Source of the DNA: Chryseobacterium vaccae | GTDB lineage: Bacteria; Bacteroidota; Bacteroidia; Flavobacteriales; Weeksellaceae | Assembly: GCF_009602705.1 (NCBI RefSeq) | Contig: NZ_VSWH01000001.1 | Span: 2,852,001-2,916,000, forward strand | Direction of reading: 5' to 3' | DNA: 64,000 nucleotides | The notes under the pieces: model-generated | What the model saw: the letters and a program-made list of their open reading frames with translations, nothing else | Database searches by the model: none | What the model was told of the DNA's origin: nothing | Shown: piece by piece, positions 53,087 through 61,424 of the stretch | Layout: each line of letters opens with the position of its first letter | Position numbering within the stretch: position 1 is the first letter of the stretch | Made by a program: the position numbers and the translations under genes

Positions 53087-54361
53087 TTGTTCTTGGCAGC
53101 ATTCTTTATCTGTTCATGTTCCCGTGAAGATCTTCTTCAGCAGGAAAATCCAAAAGAAACTGCATCTGTTTCTTCAGCCAAATATGCTTCCCGAAGTTTA
53201 TGGAAAGAAGATGATGTATATATCGGGAAAGTACAGAAGGTTTTCCTGAAGCATGCCAATCTGGAACGCTTTAATACGGCATATGGTGAACTATACTGGA
53301 ATTATGCGATGAGCTTTGGCCAGTTTGGTGAAAAATATCTGCTGGTTCCTATTGTGAAAAAAGATAAGGTTGTCCTTTTGATGGAAGCGGTAAGAAAAGG
53401 GGACAGGCTATATTTCTATGAAAAGAACGATACGGATCTTTTGACCTTCTTCCAGCACGTATTATATTCCAACATCATTAGCCACAGCGAAGTAATAGAT
53501 GGTAATCAGGTTGCTGCTAAAGCAAAATATGTATGCTCTACAAGAACTATCGTGATAGGCTGCCTGAATGGACAAACAGACTGCGAACCGGTAAGCTATT
53601 CTCACATGGTTTGCGAATGGCAAGAAGACAGCGGCGGAGGTGTTCCACCTAAAAGCTTTCCTCCATTGGGAGATCCGTTTGGAGGTGGTGGGGGAGGTGG
53701 TGGTAGTGATGGATATGAATATCCTGACCCACCGGATCAAGATCTTTGCGGTAAAGTAAAAGCTCAAAATAATGACTCTAACTTTAAAGCTAAAACAGAA
53801 TATCTAAAATCAAAGACAAGTAATTCTTATGAAAGCGGCTTCAGAGTTGGAAATCCAGCACCTGGATCTGGACAAACAGGAGCACAATACCAAGAATTAA
53901 GTAATAAACCTGGAACTACAGATCTTGATTTCAAAATTTTCAATACTACTTATGGAGTCATGCACTCTCATTACGATGGTTTAATACCAATATTTTCTCC
54001 TGGTGACATTAATTTATTTATACAATTGCTTAAGAACGCCAAAGCGAATAATATACCTTTAAGTGAAGTTTTTTTATCTGTAGTTACCAGCCAGGGAACA
54101 TATCAATTGAGAGGAGATGATGTTAATGTTGATGGTTTAAGCTTGTATTCTTCTGCTCAGATTGAAGCTTTAAATATAGAATATTCAAAAATGATAGGAA
54201 ATCCTAATATTTCGACAGAAGGTTTACAGAAAGGTTTTTTGGAGTTTATGGAAAAAAATATGAATATTGATGGAGCTAAACTTTATGAAACAAATAGTGA
54301 CGGAAGCAGTAAACAATTGCAAATCACTGGTGGAAATTTCACAACATCTAATTGTCCATAA
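53087..54361 (+). CDS. Two-part lipoprotein with a JAMM-like motif and a frameshifted leader
   Basis: The open frame (424 residues) has no good start, only a TTG at 53087. Upstream, an ATG at 53053 in another frame gives MRKKLNLKRLLL, which would join the lipobox FFICSC if one base were removed between 53056 and 53087, for example one T of CCTTGTTC. So this is a lipoprotein with a damaged or misread leader. Residues 12-190 form a first domain with four cysteines; an eight-glycine linker (199-206) leads to a second, AT-rich domain. That domain has H293-S-H295 then S304-P-G-D307, which resembles the zinc motif of JAMM peptidases (HxH, S, D) with one extra residue in the spacer. A DUF6705-like gene follows in 15 bases. 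Confidence 0.7.
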   Translation: MFLAAFFICSCSREDLLQQENPKETASVSSAKYASRSLWKEDDVYIGKVQKVFLKHANLERFNTAYGELYWNYAMSFGQFGEKYLLVPIVKKDKVVLLMEAVRKGDRLYFYEKNDTDLLTFFQHVLYSNIISHSEVIDGNQVAAKAKYVCSTRTIVIGCLNGQTDCEPVSYSHMVCEWQEDSGGGVPPKSFPPLGDPFGGGGGGGGSDGYEYPDPPDQDLCGKVKAQNNDSNFKAKTEYLKSKTSNSYESGFRVGNPAPGSGQTGAQYQELSNKPGTTDLDFKIFNTTYGVMHSHYDGLIPIFSPGDINLFIQLLKNAKANNIPLSEVFLSVVTSQGTYQLRGDDVNVDGLSLYSSAQIEALNIEYSKMIGNPNISTEGLQKGFLEFMEKNMNIDGAKLYETNSDGSSKQLQITGGNFTTSNCP

Positions 54362-54376
54362 TTTAAAAATAAAAAA

Positions 54377-54961
54377 ATGAAAAAAATATTAGCCATTTTA
54401 TTAATAACAAGTCTAAACTCTATTTCTGCACAACAAGTTTTTCCAATAAACACTCCAAAAATTAATATTCCTAATGGAGCTTATTATAAAGATTTAGAAG
54501 GAGAACTTAATCCTTATATTGGAATCTGGAAAGGAACTTGGGAAGGAAAAACTTTATATCTACAGTTGAAGAAAATCAAAGACAGATCTACAGCAAATGA
54601 CGGAAGCTACTATGACTCTGATCAAATAGTAGGTGAACGTAAAATAATATCTTCAAATGGTGCTATAGAAGTTGACAGAATTACTAATTTTGATCAGAGC
54701 GCACCTGAATTTTATGGCATCTTCGGTCAATATAAAAATTTCGCGCAAAAGTACTTACTATTTCAACCTAAAGATATGTGTAACAAAACAGCCAATGTAA
54801 ATATTTCTTTTACAGATGCTCAAAAAACACAAATGAACTTGAGTTTCCAATACAACCCTCTTGGAATAAACGAATCCTGCCAGTATTACAATCAAATTAT
54901 GATAGAAGGAAAAGATTGGCCTTTCAATTTTCCTAAAAATATCACTCTAACAAAACAATAA
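54377..54961 (+). CDS. Secreted DUF6705-like protein
   Basis: A 194-residue protein with a signal peptide (MKKILAILLITSLNSISAQ). The mature part has YYKDLEGELNPYIGIWKGTW, then EGKTLYLQLKKIKDR, ISFTDAQKTQMNLSFQYNPL and a final DWPFNFPKNITLTKQ, which I associate with DUF6705 from memory. It looks like a single beta-barrel-like domain with two or three cysteines (DMCNK, ESCQYY). It is co-oriented with the lipoprotein before it (15-base gap), so the two are probably made together. The relation could be partner, inhibitor or cargo; none is proven. Confidence 0.65.
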   Translation: MKKILAILLITSLNSISAQQVFPINTPKINIPNGAYYKDLEGELNPYIGIWKGTWEGKTLYLQLKKIKDRSTANDGSYYDSDQIVGERKIISSNGAIEVDRITNFDQSAPEFYGIFGQYKNFAQKYLLFQPKDMCNKTANVNISFTDAQKTQMNLSFQYNPLGINESCQYYNQIMIEGKDWPFNFPKNITLTKQ

Positions 54962-55019
54962 GTTAAATTCAAAATAATTTCATCATAAACCTTGTTATTA
55001 GCAAGCCTTATGTTTAAAA

Positions 55020-55043
55020 AACCTCCGGAAAATACCGGAGGTT
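55020..55043. terminator. Bidirectional terminator between the DUF6705-like and GlmU-like genes
   Basis: AACCTCCGG pairs exactly with CCGGAGGTT around 6 bases. A-runs lie to the left and TCTGTTTTT to the right, between convergent genes. Confidence 0.82.
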
Positions 55044-55049
55044 CTGTTT

Positions 55050-56210
55050 TTAATAGGTATCAAAAATATGCTTTAAAATAGCTTTGTCATCGTCTGTCAA
55101 AGGAACTTTTCTTCTGGCCATGGCTCTTTCAGCCACTTCATAAACTTTGTCCAGCCTGAACCTCTCATCATCTTTCAGTCCGCCCCATGAAAAGTTTTCT
55201 ACAAGATTCGGCGGGAAGCCAGGTTTGAAGATATTAGAAGCCACTCCAATCACAGTTCCGGTATTTAATTGGGTATTAATAGCGGTTTTAGAATGATCTC
55301 CTACAATAAGTCCGGCAAACTGCAGCCCTGTATCTTCAAATGCTTTCGTACGATAGTTCCAGAGCTTCACCTGACTATAGTTGTTTTTAAGGTTGGAAGA
55401 ATTAGTATCTGCCCCGAAATTACACCATTCCCCGATTACTGAGTTTCCTATAAAACCTTCATGGCCTTTACTTGAATAACCAAAGATAATAATGTTATTC
55501 ACCTCACCACCCACTTTACAATGTGGTCCTATAGTAGTGGCACCGTAAATTTTAGATCCCAGATTGAATTTAGAATCCTCTCCCAATGCAATAGGACCGC
55601 GGAGATTACACCCTTCCATCACCTCAGCATTTTTCCCGATATAAATCTTTCCTGTTTTGGTATTTAACGTTGAAAATTCTATCTGGGCTCCTTCTTCAAT
55701 AAAAAGATCTTTTTTATCTCCTAAAAAGCCGTTGGTTGAAGAAAGCTCTTGGGAAATTCGTCCTTTGGTAAGAAGATCAAAATCAAAATCGATGGCATGA
55801 TGGTTATAGGTAAAAAGGTCGGCTGGTCTTTTGAAAAAAATCAGTTCTTCCTTAATATCTGTCATTTTTTCAATCTGGTTCAAAGAAAATCCTTTCATAT
55901 TAATTCTGGCAGCGACTAATTCATCTTCATACACCAGAGCTTCCCCCTGCTTGAGCTCTTTGATCTGCTGAATCACGGTTTCAGTCGGCAAGAAATTGGT
56001 AACAAGGAAAAGGCTTTCCTTATCTTCCGGCTCTTTGAATTTATGCTGAAGGTAGGTTTCTGTAAAGTAGGAAACTTCGGTATTTTCGAGGATCTTTTGC
56101 CATCTTTCAGAAAAAGTAAGGATACCACACCGCATGGCAGCAATGGGACGGGTAAAGGTAAGCGGAAGAAAATCTTCCCAGTATTGCGCGTCTGAAAATA
56201 CTAATTGCAT
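55050..56210 (-). CDS. GlmU-like sugar nucleotidyltransferase/acetyltransferase
   Basis: A 386-residue protein of the alternative GlmU type found in Bacteroidota: N-terminal nucleotidyltransferase-like fold (residues 1-160, with LVFSDAQYWEDFLPLTFTRP), then a left-handed beta-helix of hexapeptide repeats (~165-330, with KIYIGKNAEVMEGCNLRGPI, ALGEDSKFNLGSKIYGATTI and VSNIIIFGYS-like turns). The C-terminus is helical. Such proteins probably make UDP-GlcNAc for peptidoglycan and lipopolysaccharide. The classical GlmU P-loop LAAGxGTRM is not seen at the start, as in this alternative family. A -7-like element (CAAAAATA on the + strand at 56311-56318) lies about 100 bases upstream. Confidence 0.87.
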   Translation of the reverse strand: MQLVFSDAQYWEDFLPLTFTRPIAAMRCGILTFSERWQKILENTEVSYFTETYLQHKFKEPEDKESLFLVTNFLPTETVIQQIKELKQGEALVYEDELVAARINMKGFSLNQIEKMTDIKEELIFFKRPADLFTYNHHAIDFDFDLLTKGRISQELSSTNGFLGDKKDLFIEEGAQIEFSTLNTKTGKIYIGKNAEVMEGCNLRGPIALGEDSKFNLGSKIYGATTIGPHCKVGGEVNNIIIFGYSSKGHEGFIGNSVIGEWCNFGADTNSSNLKNNYSQVKLWNYRTKAFEDTGLQFAGLIVGDHSKTAINTQLNTGTVIGVASNIFKPGFPPNLVENFSWGGLKDDERFRLDKVYEVAERAMARRKVPLTDDDKAILKHIFDTY

Positions 56211-56380
56211 TGTTTGGATGTTAAAAGTTAGTGATCAGAAGCAAGTACTGAAAGATGCCGGATACATTTTGTATTTCGGGACCAATATTCAGTTTCTACT
56301 TCTGCCAAAGCAAAAATACGAAAACACAGGAATATAAAATATTTTATATCATTGAGTTTATCCGTGATGTTATAGGTTTT

Positions 56381-56428
56381 GGCTAAAGCCAATGAATTTT
56401 TATTTATTTTTTTTAACAGGCTAAAGCC
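56381..56428. repeat. Pair of GGCTAAAGCC palindromic repeats
   Basis: GGCTAAAGCC occurs at 56381-56390 and 56419-56428, 38 bases apart. The flank CCAATTGAATAT after the second resembles that of the copy at 2976. It lies in a 339-base gap that otherwise holds only promoters and a terminator. Confidence 0.5.
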
Positions 56429-56502
56429 TTTTCCAATTGAATATCTTCAGCCTTATTCATATTTGTAGGTTTTACAAAAAAGATCGGCTTTTATCCACAA
56501 AA

Positions 56503-56528
56503 AAAGTCTCCCAAAACTGGAAGACTTT
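56503..56528 (-). terminator. rpmE terminator
   Basis: AAAGTCT pairs with AGACTTT, with further weak pairing inside. It lies 22 bases beyond the rpmE stop. A perfect DnaA-box-like TTATCCACA (56491-56499) abuts it. Confidence 0.65.
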
Positions 56529-56549
56529 ACTATTTTTAGATTCAAAAAA

Positions 56550-56801
56550 TTACTTAGCGAATTTTTTGTATTTGTTCATGAACTTATCAACTCTACCTGC
56601 AGTGTCAACTAACTTCACTTTACCAGTGTAGAAAGGGTGAGAAGTTGAAGAGATTTCCATCTTGATTAGAGGATACTCCTGTCCTTCGTACTCGATAGTG
56701 TCTTTTGTTTCTGCAGTGGACTTGCAAAGAAACACCTCGTCGTTACTCATATCTTTGAAAACAACAAGTCTATAATTTTCTGGGTGAATTCCGTTTTTCA
56801 T
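56550..56801 (-). CDS. rpmE: 50S ribosomal protein L31, type B
   Basis: An 83-residue ribosomal protein. It has [20 protein letters not shown], then [40 protein letters not shown] and [14 protein letters not shown]. It lacks the CxxC pairs of the zinc-binding type A form, so it is the type B or zinc-independent form, as is usual in Bacteroidota. The ATG is 56801; a longer open frame to 56903 lacks a promoter-compatible start and crosses the -7 element at 56874. Confidence 0.95.
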   Translation of the reverse strand: MKNGIHPENYRLVVFKDMSNDEVFLCKSTAETKDTIEYEGQEYPLIKMEISSTSHPFYTGKVKLVDTAGRVDKFMNKYKKFAK

Positions 56802-56873
56802 AATACAATTTTTAAAAAAATTAAAGTTTGCTTTCGAAATAGTAATGGATATTTCTCTGCTAATTTTAGGTTG

Positions 56874-56881
56874 CAAAAGTA
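56874..56881 (-). promoter_or_regulatory. -7 promoter element of rpmE
   Basis: On the - strand this reads TACTTTTG, 72 bases before the ATG at 56801. Confidence 0.5.
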
Positions 56882-56952
56882 CAATATTTTTTCTAAATTC
56901 CAAATACCCTATTCATTTTTTTTTCTTGATAAGAAATTCAAAGTATTTTCGT

Positions 56953-56960
56953 TAAATTTG
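56953..56960 (+). promoter_or_regulatory. -7 promoter element of the beta-helix lipoprotein gene
   Basis: TAAATTTG lies 24 bases before the ATG at 56985. Confidence 0.5.
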
Positions 56961-56984
56961 GAATCTATTTAAACTTTAATTTCG

Positions 56985-58394
56985 ATGAAATTCAAATTAT
57001 TACTGGCTTTTTCTTTCTGGATGCTTCTAGTAACGGTATCATGTAATAAAGACGATATTACGTTTGATGCTCCTTCACAGCTGTTAAGTTTTTCAAAAGA
57101 CACGGTATTCTGTGATACGGTTTACCATCAGGTGCGTTCTGAAACCTATGCTGTAAAAGTATATAATAATGAAGATAAAGACGTTCTGATCCCAAGAATT
57201 AATCTGGAGAAAGGGGCTTCGTCTTTATACAGAATCAATGTAGACGGAAAACCGGGATATGATTTTAAAGATGTTCCGTTGAGAAAGAAAGACAGTATGT
57301 ATATATTTGTCGAAATTGCTCCCGAGGCTACGGGGCCGGAAGCTATTGCTGAAGACAAAATTGTTTTCAACAGTGGTGCCGGGCAGCAGCATGTCACTTT
57401 ATTTTCAGTTGTTCAGGATGCTGAATTTTTCATCCAGACTCCTACCAACCCTAATGTCATTTCCAATCATACAACCTGGAATAATAATAAAGCGAAGATC
57501 ATCTATGGTGATCTGACAATTGATCCCAATATCACTCTGGATATCCAGGCCGGAACAAAAGTTTATTTCCATAAGAACAGTGGAATGAAAGTTTCAGCAG
57601 GAGCCTCTCTGAATATCAACGGGGCACTAAACAATGAAGTTATCCTTCGTGGTGACAGAAATGATCCGTATTATGATACCATTCCTAAAAACTGGAACTC
57701 TATCAGAATGGAAGCTACGGCCAATCTTAATATGAATTTTGCAAGACTTTTCGGAGGGACAAGAGGAATCGATATGAAACAGGCCAATGCCAATATCAGC
57801 AATTCCTTTATTCACACCTTTCTTGAATACGGAATTTATGCTGTAGGTTCTACCGTAAATGCAAAAAACCTGGTGATGAACAATTGTGGAGAATCCTGCA
57901 TCGGAATTTTCAGAGGGGGAAACCACAGCTATATTCATTCTACGATTGCCAATTATTCTAAAACCATGGGCAGTTTCAACAGGCTTGGAATCTTTGCTAC
58001 CAATGAATGGAAGAATGCTTCCGGACAAATGGAGCAGGGAGCGCTTCAGCGTCTTGATATCAAAAACTCTATTATTTTTTCAGACCGAGATAATTCCGTT
58101 AATTTTGAACCAACTCCCGGGCAGCAGTTTGAATACCTGCTTCAGAACACATCCATAAAATATTCCGGAGTATCAGAAGCCGGTTTCGCGTTTGATAATA
58201 ATATGAATGTGGTGCAGAGCTTTAAAAATGAAGATCCTCAGTTCCTGAATTATTTTGCAGCAAAAATGAATCTGCGCGTTAAGCCTGCTTCTCCGGCAAG
58301 AGGAAAAGGAAATACCACCGTGGCAGGAACAGTACCACTCGACATTGTGAATGTATCAAGAACAACCAACCCTACTTTAGGAGCTTATCAATAA
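56985..58394 (+). CDS. Lipoprotein with parallel-repeat (beta-helix-like) fold
   Basis: A 469-residue lipoprotein (lipobox LLVTVSC). After an N-terminal strand-rich domain (residues 20-150, with VYNNEDKDVLIPRINLEKGA) comes a region of irregular repeats (about 160-400: IIYGDLTIDPNITLDIQAGT, KVYFHKNSGMKVSAGASLNI, NISNSFIHTFLEYGIYAVGS, GIFRGGNHSYIHSTIANYSK) that looks like a right-handed beta-helix. The last part (VKPASPARGKGNTTVAGTVP, then DIVNVSRTTNPTLGAYQ) resembles the end of polysaccharide-active beta-helix proteins. It is anchored at a membrane. Its stop codon overlaps the next ATG (TAATG), so translation of the two is coupled. Confidence 0.82.
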   Translation: MKFKLLLAFSFWMLLVTVSCNKDDITFDAPSQLLSFSKDTVFCDTVYHQVRSETYAVKVYNNEDKDVLIPRINLEKGASSLYRINVDGKPGYDFKDVPLRKKDSMYIFVEIAPEATGPEAIAEDKIVFNSGAGQQHVTLFSVVQDAEFFIQTPTNPNVISNHTTWNNNKAKIIYGDLTIDPNITLDIQAGTKVYFHKNSGMKVSAGASLNINGALNNEVILRGDRNDPYYDTIPKNWNSIRMEATANLNMNFARLFGGTRGIDMKQANANISNSFIHTFLEYGIYAVGSTVNAKNLVMNNCGESCIGIFRGGNHSYIHSTIANYSKTMGSFNRLGIFATNEWKNASGQMEQGALQRLDIKNSIIFSDRDNSVNFEPTPGQQFEYLLQNTSIKYSGVSEAGFAFDNNMNVVQSFKNEDPQFLNYFAAKMNLRVKPASPARGKGNTTVAGTVPLDIVNVSRTTNPTLGAYQ

Positions 58395-58720
58395 TGGAAA
58401 TTACACAGCTGCAGCAGCAGGTAGATGAATGGATCAAAACCATCGGGGTCCGTTATTTTAATGAACTGACCAATATGGCTATGCTTACCGAAGAAGTAGG
58501 CGAAGTCGCAAGGATCATTGCCAGAAGATATGGTGAACAGAGCGAAAAAGAAAGTGATAAAAGCAAAGATCTGGGAGAAGAACTTGCAGATGTACTGTTT
58601 GTTACTTTATGTTTAGCCAACCAAACCGGAGTGAATCTTCAGGAAGCTTTTGATAAAAAAATGAAGATCAAGACCGACCGGGATAAAGAAAGACATCAGA
58701 ACAACGAGAAGCTGAAATAA
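58394..58720 (+). CDS. MazG-like nucleotide pyrophosphohydrolase
   Basis: A 108-residue all-helical protein of the MazG-like NTP pyrophosphatase family. The metal-binding pattern is TEEVGEVARIIARRYGE (E-x-x-E type) and KDLGEELADVLFVTLCLANQ (E-x-x-D type). It would hydrolyse non-canonical NTPs to NMP and pyrophosphate as a housekeeping step. It begins inside the preceding stop codon (TAATG). A small gene and aroA follow on the same strand. Confidence 0.9.
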   Translation: MEITQLQQQVDEWIKTIGVRYFNELTNMAMLTEEVGEVARIIARRYGEQSEKESDKSKDLGEELADVLFVTLCLANQTGVNLQEAFDKKMKIKTDRDKERHQNNEKLK

Positions 58721-58738
58721 TATGAAGAGATCATTCAG

Positions 58739-58876
58739 ATGATGAGCACAATCTGCCGCTTCTGGAGAAAAAAAAATTACGGTAAAGATGGCTTTCACCT
58801 CATTGAACTGTATGATCAGAACGGAAATTTATTCTGTTATGCCGATCAGGATGGGGTAAAATTTTATAAACAATGA
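58739..58876 (+). CDS. Small 45-residue protein between mazG-like and aroA
   Basis: ATGATG at 58739 opens a 45-codon frame ending TGA at 58874-58876. It encodes MMSTICRFWRKKNYGKDG, then FHLIELYDQNGNLFCYADQ, then DGVKFYKQ. It contains no membrane helix and has plausible strands; composition is protein-like. It is 18 bases after the MazG-like gene and 13 before aroA. Function is unknown. If real, it was missed by standard length cut-offs. Confidence 0.5.
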   Translation: MMSTICRFWRKKNYGKDGFHLIELYDQNGNLFCYADQDGVKFYKQ

Positions 58877-58889
58877 AGCAACAATCAAA

Positions 58890-60107
58890 ATGAAGTTAGA
58901 AAAATCAAAATTAATAGGAGATAAAACCATACAGATCAGCGGTTCGAAAAGTATTTCGAATCGTTTGTTGATTTTGGAAAGTTTATTTAAAAACATAAAA
59001 ATCGGAAACCTTTCCAACTCGCAGGACACTCAGCTTTTAAAAAAGGCCTTATCTGAAAATACAGAAACAGTGGATATTCACCACGCCGGAACAGCCATGC
59101 GTTTCCTTACCTCTTATTATTCTATTATGGAAGGAAAGACTACAGTTCTTACCGGATCCAAGAGAATGAAAGAAAGACCGATCAAAAACCTGGTGAGCGC
59201 CCTCAAAGATCTGGGAGCAGAAATTGATTATTTAGAAAATGAAGGTTTCCCCCCATTAAAGATCACCGGAAAAAAGATCACTCAGAATAAAGTGAATGTT
59301 CCTGCTGACATTTCCAGCCAGTTCATCACTTCCCTTCTTCTGATTGCCGGGAAACTGGAAAACGGATTGGAAATTCATCTTGTCGGGCAGGTTACTTCAA
59401 GATCTTATATTGAAATGACCCTTGATATCCTGACAAGATTCGGAATCAAGAACAGCTTTGAAGGAAATACAATAAAGGTAGAACGTTTCGATGGAGAGGC
59501 AAAAACTGCTGACTATGAAGTGGAAAGCGACTGGAGCTCGGCTTCTTACTTCTACTCTATCTGTGCATTGGGAAGAAAAACCATCCATCTGAAAAGCTTC
59601 TACAAAGAATCTACTCAGGGAGATTCTGCTATTGCCGGAATTTATGAGAAATTTTTCGGAATTAAAACCATTTTTACCGAAGATGAACATAAAATCACCC
59701 TTCAGCCGGAACCCAATTTTACTTTCCCTGAAAAAATCGTTCTGGATATGAACAACTGTCCGGATATTGCACAAACCCTTTGTGTAACTGCTGCTGCTTT
59801 AAAAATCCCATTCGATATTTCCGGACTGGGAACTTTAAGAGTGAAGGAAACCGACAGACTTTTAGCTTTATACAATGAGCTGAAAAAACTGGGGACTGAG
59901 ACGGAAATCACAGATCTGACAATCAAATCAGTCAGCTTCGGAGAACCGGAAGAAAACATTTCCATTAAAACGTATCAGGATCACAGAATGGCTATGAGTT
60001 TTGCCCCGTTCTGCCTGATCAAAGAACTGAATATTGAAGATGAAGAGGTGGTGGAAAAATCGTATCCGTTGTTCTGGGAAGACCTTGAAAGTGTAGTTAC
60101 CCGTTAA
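58890..60107 (+). CDS. aroA: 3-phosphoshikimate 1-carboxyvinyltransferase (EPSP synthase)
   Basis: AroA transfers enolpyruvate from PEP to shikimate-3-phosphate in the shikimate pathway. The 405-residue protein starts KLIGDKTIQISGSKSISNRL (the S-K-S-x-x-N-R motif). It has HHAGTAMRFLTSYYSIMEG, SSQFITSLLLIAGK, DMNNCPDIAQTLCVTAAALK and RVKETDRLLALYNELKKLG, and ends near YQDHRMAMSFAPF. It lacks the exact LPGSKS loop of many homologues, having ISGSKS. It is preceded by the MazG-like gene and the small gene. Confidence 0.95.
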   Translation: MKLEKSKLIGDKTIQISGSKSISNRLLILESLFKNIKIGNLSNSQDTQLLKKALSENTETVDIHHAGTAMRFLTSYYSIMEGKTTVLTGSKRMKERPIKNLVSALKDLGAEIDYLENEGFPPLKITGKKITQNKVNVPADISSQFITSLLLIAGKLENGLEIHLVGQVTSRSYIEMTLDILTRFGIKNSFEGNTIKVERFDGEAKTADYEVESDWSSASYFYSICALGRKTIHLKSFYKESTQGDSAIAGIYEKFFGIKTIFTEDEHKITLQPEPNFTFPEKIVLDMNNCPDIAQTLCVTAAALKIPFDISGLGTLRVKETDRLLALYNELKKLGTETEITDLTIKSVSFGEPEENISIKTYQDHRMAMSFAPFCLIKELNIEDEEVVEKSYPLFWEDLESVVTR

Positions 60108-60188
60108 TTTAAAATTGAAAATACGGTCATTTGAAAATGCTATGTCATATTATTTCGAATTACCGTATTTTTATACATAATTCCAATC

Positions 60189-60671
60189 ATGAAATACCTG
60201 ATCTTATTCACATTGTTTCCTGCACTTCTTTGGGCACAATACTTACGGCCTAACGAAGAAATTGTCTATTCCTTTGAAACTAAAAACGGGAAGAAAATGA
60301 CTTTGGTAAAGGATAAACAAAATGAGTATATCCAATACCGGTTTGGAAGTAAAAACAAGATTGAAATGGAATTTCCCGCGGAAAGAAACAAAGAAAGCTG
60401 GAAAAAATTCACTTATAATTCCTATTACAGAGGCGGAGGAAAGCAAAATGCCGGAATGGAACTTAATTATCTCTTATTTACCAACAACGACTACAGCTAC
60501 AAACTTTACAGAACCTATCAGGCAGAAGACGAATCATTTTCTGCCGGAATCATCATTACAGACAGCAAAGACAAGGAAACTGATATTGCCGGCAGCTATA
60601 AAACAGTGAAAGGACGTCTCAACAGCCTGGAAGATAACAAGCTGATCAAAAAAGAAGATTTCGGTCTATAA
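60189..60671 (+). CDS. Secreted protein of unknown function
   Basis: A 160-residue protein with a signal peptide (MKYLILFTLFPALLWAQ). The mature part is charged and strand-rich (IVYSFETKNGKKMTLVKDKQ, YRFGSKNKIEMEFPAERNKE), with no cysteine and no known motif that I recognise. It lies 18 bases before a second secreted protein and is probably co-transcribed with it. No metal site or repeat is visible. Confidence 0.7.
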   Translation: MKYLILFTLFPALLWAQYLRPNEEIVYSFETKNGKKMTLVKDKQNEYIQYRFGSKNKIEMEFPAERNKESWKKFTYNSYYRGGGKQNAGMELNYLLFTNNDYSYKLYRTYQAEDESFSAGIIITDSKDKETDIAGSYKTVKGRLNSLEDNKLIKKEDFGL

Positions 60672-60689
60672 CTTCAAACCCTGTCCATA

Positions 60690-61361
60690 ATGAGAATCCC
60701 TTTCTTTACTGCCCTTCTGCTCAGTGTAAGTTTTCAGGCACAGAACCTGAAAGATTTCAATATCCCCAAAGGCTATCAGAAAATAACAGAGATTAAAGGA
60801 GATCTGGATAAAGACGGGAAAGATGAAACAATATTCGTTTTCAATACCAATATAAAAAGCAATTCTCAGTTTGATAACAATAACGGTGTCGTGAGAGCCT
60901 TGTATATTATAAAAGATAATAACGGAAAATCTCAGGTCTGGAAAGAGAATAAAACACTTCTTTTTTCCAGTGGAACAGGATTTTATCCCAAGGACAATTC
61001 GCTGAACATTGAAATTAAAAGCAATACTCTTATTGTGGAGCAACAGTTTTCTACCAATTCACGACACACTCAGACTTACCGCCATATTTTCAGATTCCAG
61101 AACGGAGATTTTTACCTCATCGGTTCCCGTGATGAGTTTAATGATACCTGCGACTTTGAATTCCTGAATGAAATTAATTTCTCCACAGGCAAAGCCGTTA
61201 TTGATAAGAAATATTCGTCCTGTGACGATGATGTCAAAATTCCTGATGATTACTATAAAGAATTTATCCATCCGTTTAAACCACTGATCAGGATGAATGA
61301 TTTCAGAATTGGAGAAAATAAAATCAAAGTTCCCGGCTCGGATGAGTATTTATACTTTTAG
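60690..61361 (+). CDS. Secreted protein with an FG-GAP/VCBS-like calcium motif
   Basis: A 223-residue protein with a signal peptide ending SFQAQ. Near residue 36 it has GDLDKDGKDETIFVFNTN, the D-x-D-x-D-G-x-x-E pattern of FG-GAP/VCBS repeats and of calcium-binding loops. The remainder is beta-rich, with two cysteines (DTCDFEF, SSCDDDVKIPD) that may pair. It is probably periplasmic or outer-surface. The gene ends just before the DnaA-box cluster. Confidence 0.72.
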   Translation: MRIPFFTALLLSVSFQAQNLKDFNIPKGYQKITEIKGDLDKDGKDETIFVFNTNIKSNSQFDNNNGVVRALYIIKDNNGKSQVWKENKTLLFSSGTGFYPKDNSLNIEIKSNTLIVEQQFSTNSRHTQTYRHIFRFQNGDFYLIGSRDEFNDTCDFEFLNEINFSTGKAVIDKKYSSCDDDVKIPDDYYKEFIHPFKPLIRMNDFRIGENKIKVPGSDEYLYF

Positions 61362-61424
61362 AATACCTGGCTGATTTCCATTTCAACCATTCCCTATCCC
61401 CCTTTAAATACAGAGACCTTCAGG

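Noticed and set aside
53049..53249. 66-codon frame at the start of the disrupted lipoprotein
   Set aside because: It is a different frame of the lipoprotein's leader region and lacks domain content.
56491..56499. Isolated DnaA box TTATCCACA near rpmE
   Set aside because: A single copy can occur by chance in AT-rich DNA; only the cluster at 61.4-61.9 kb is significant.
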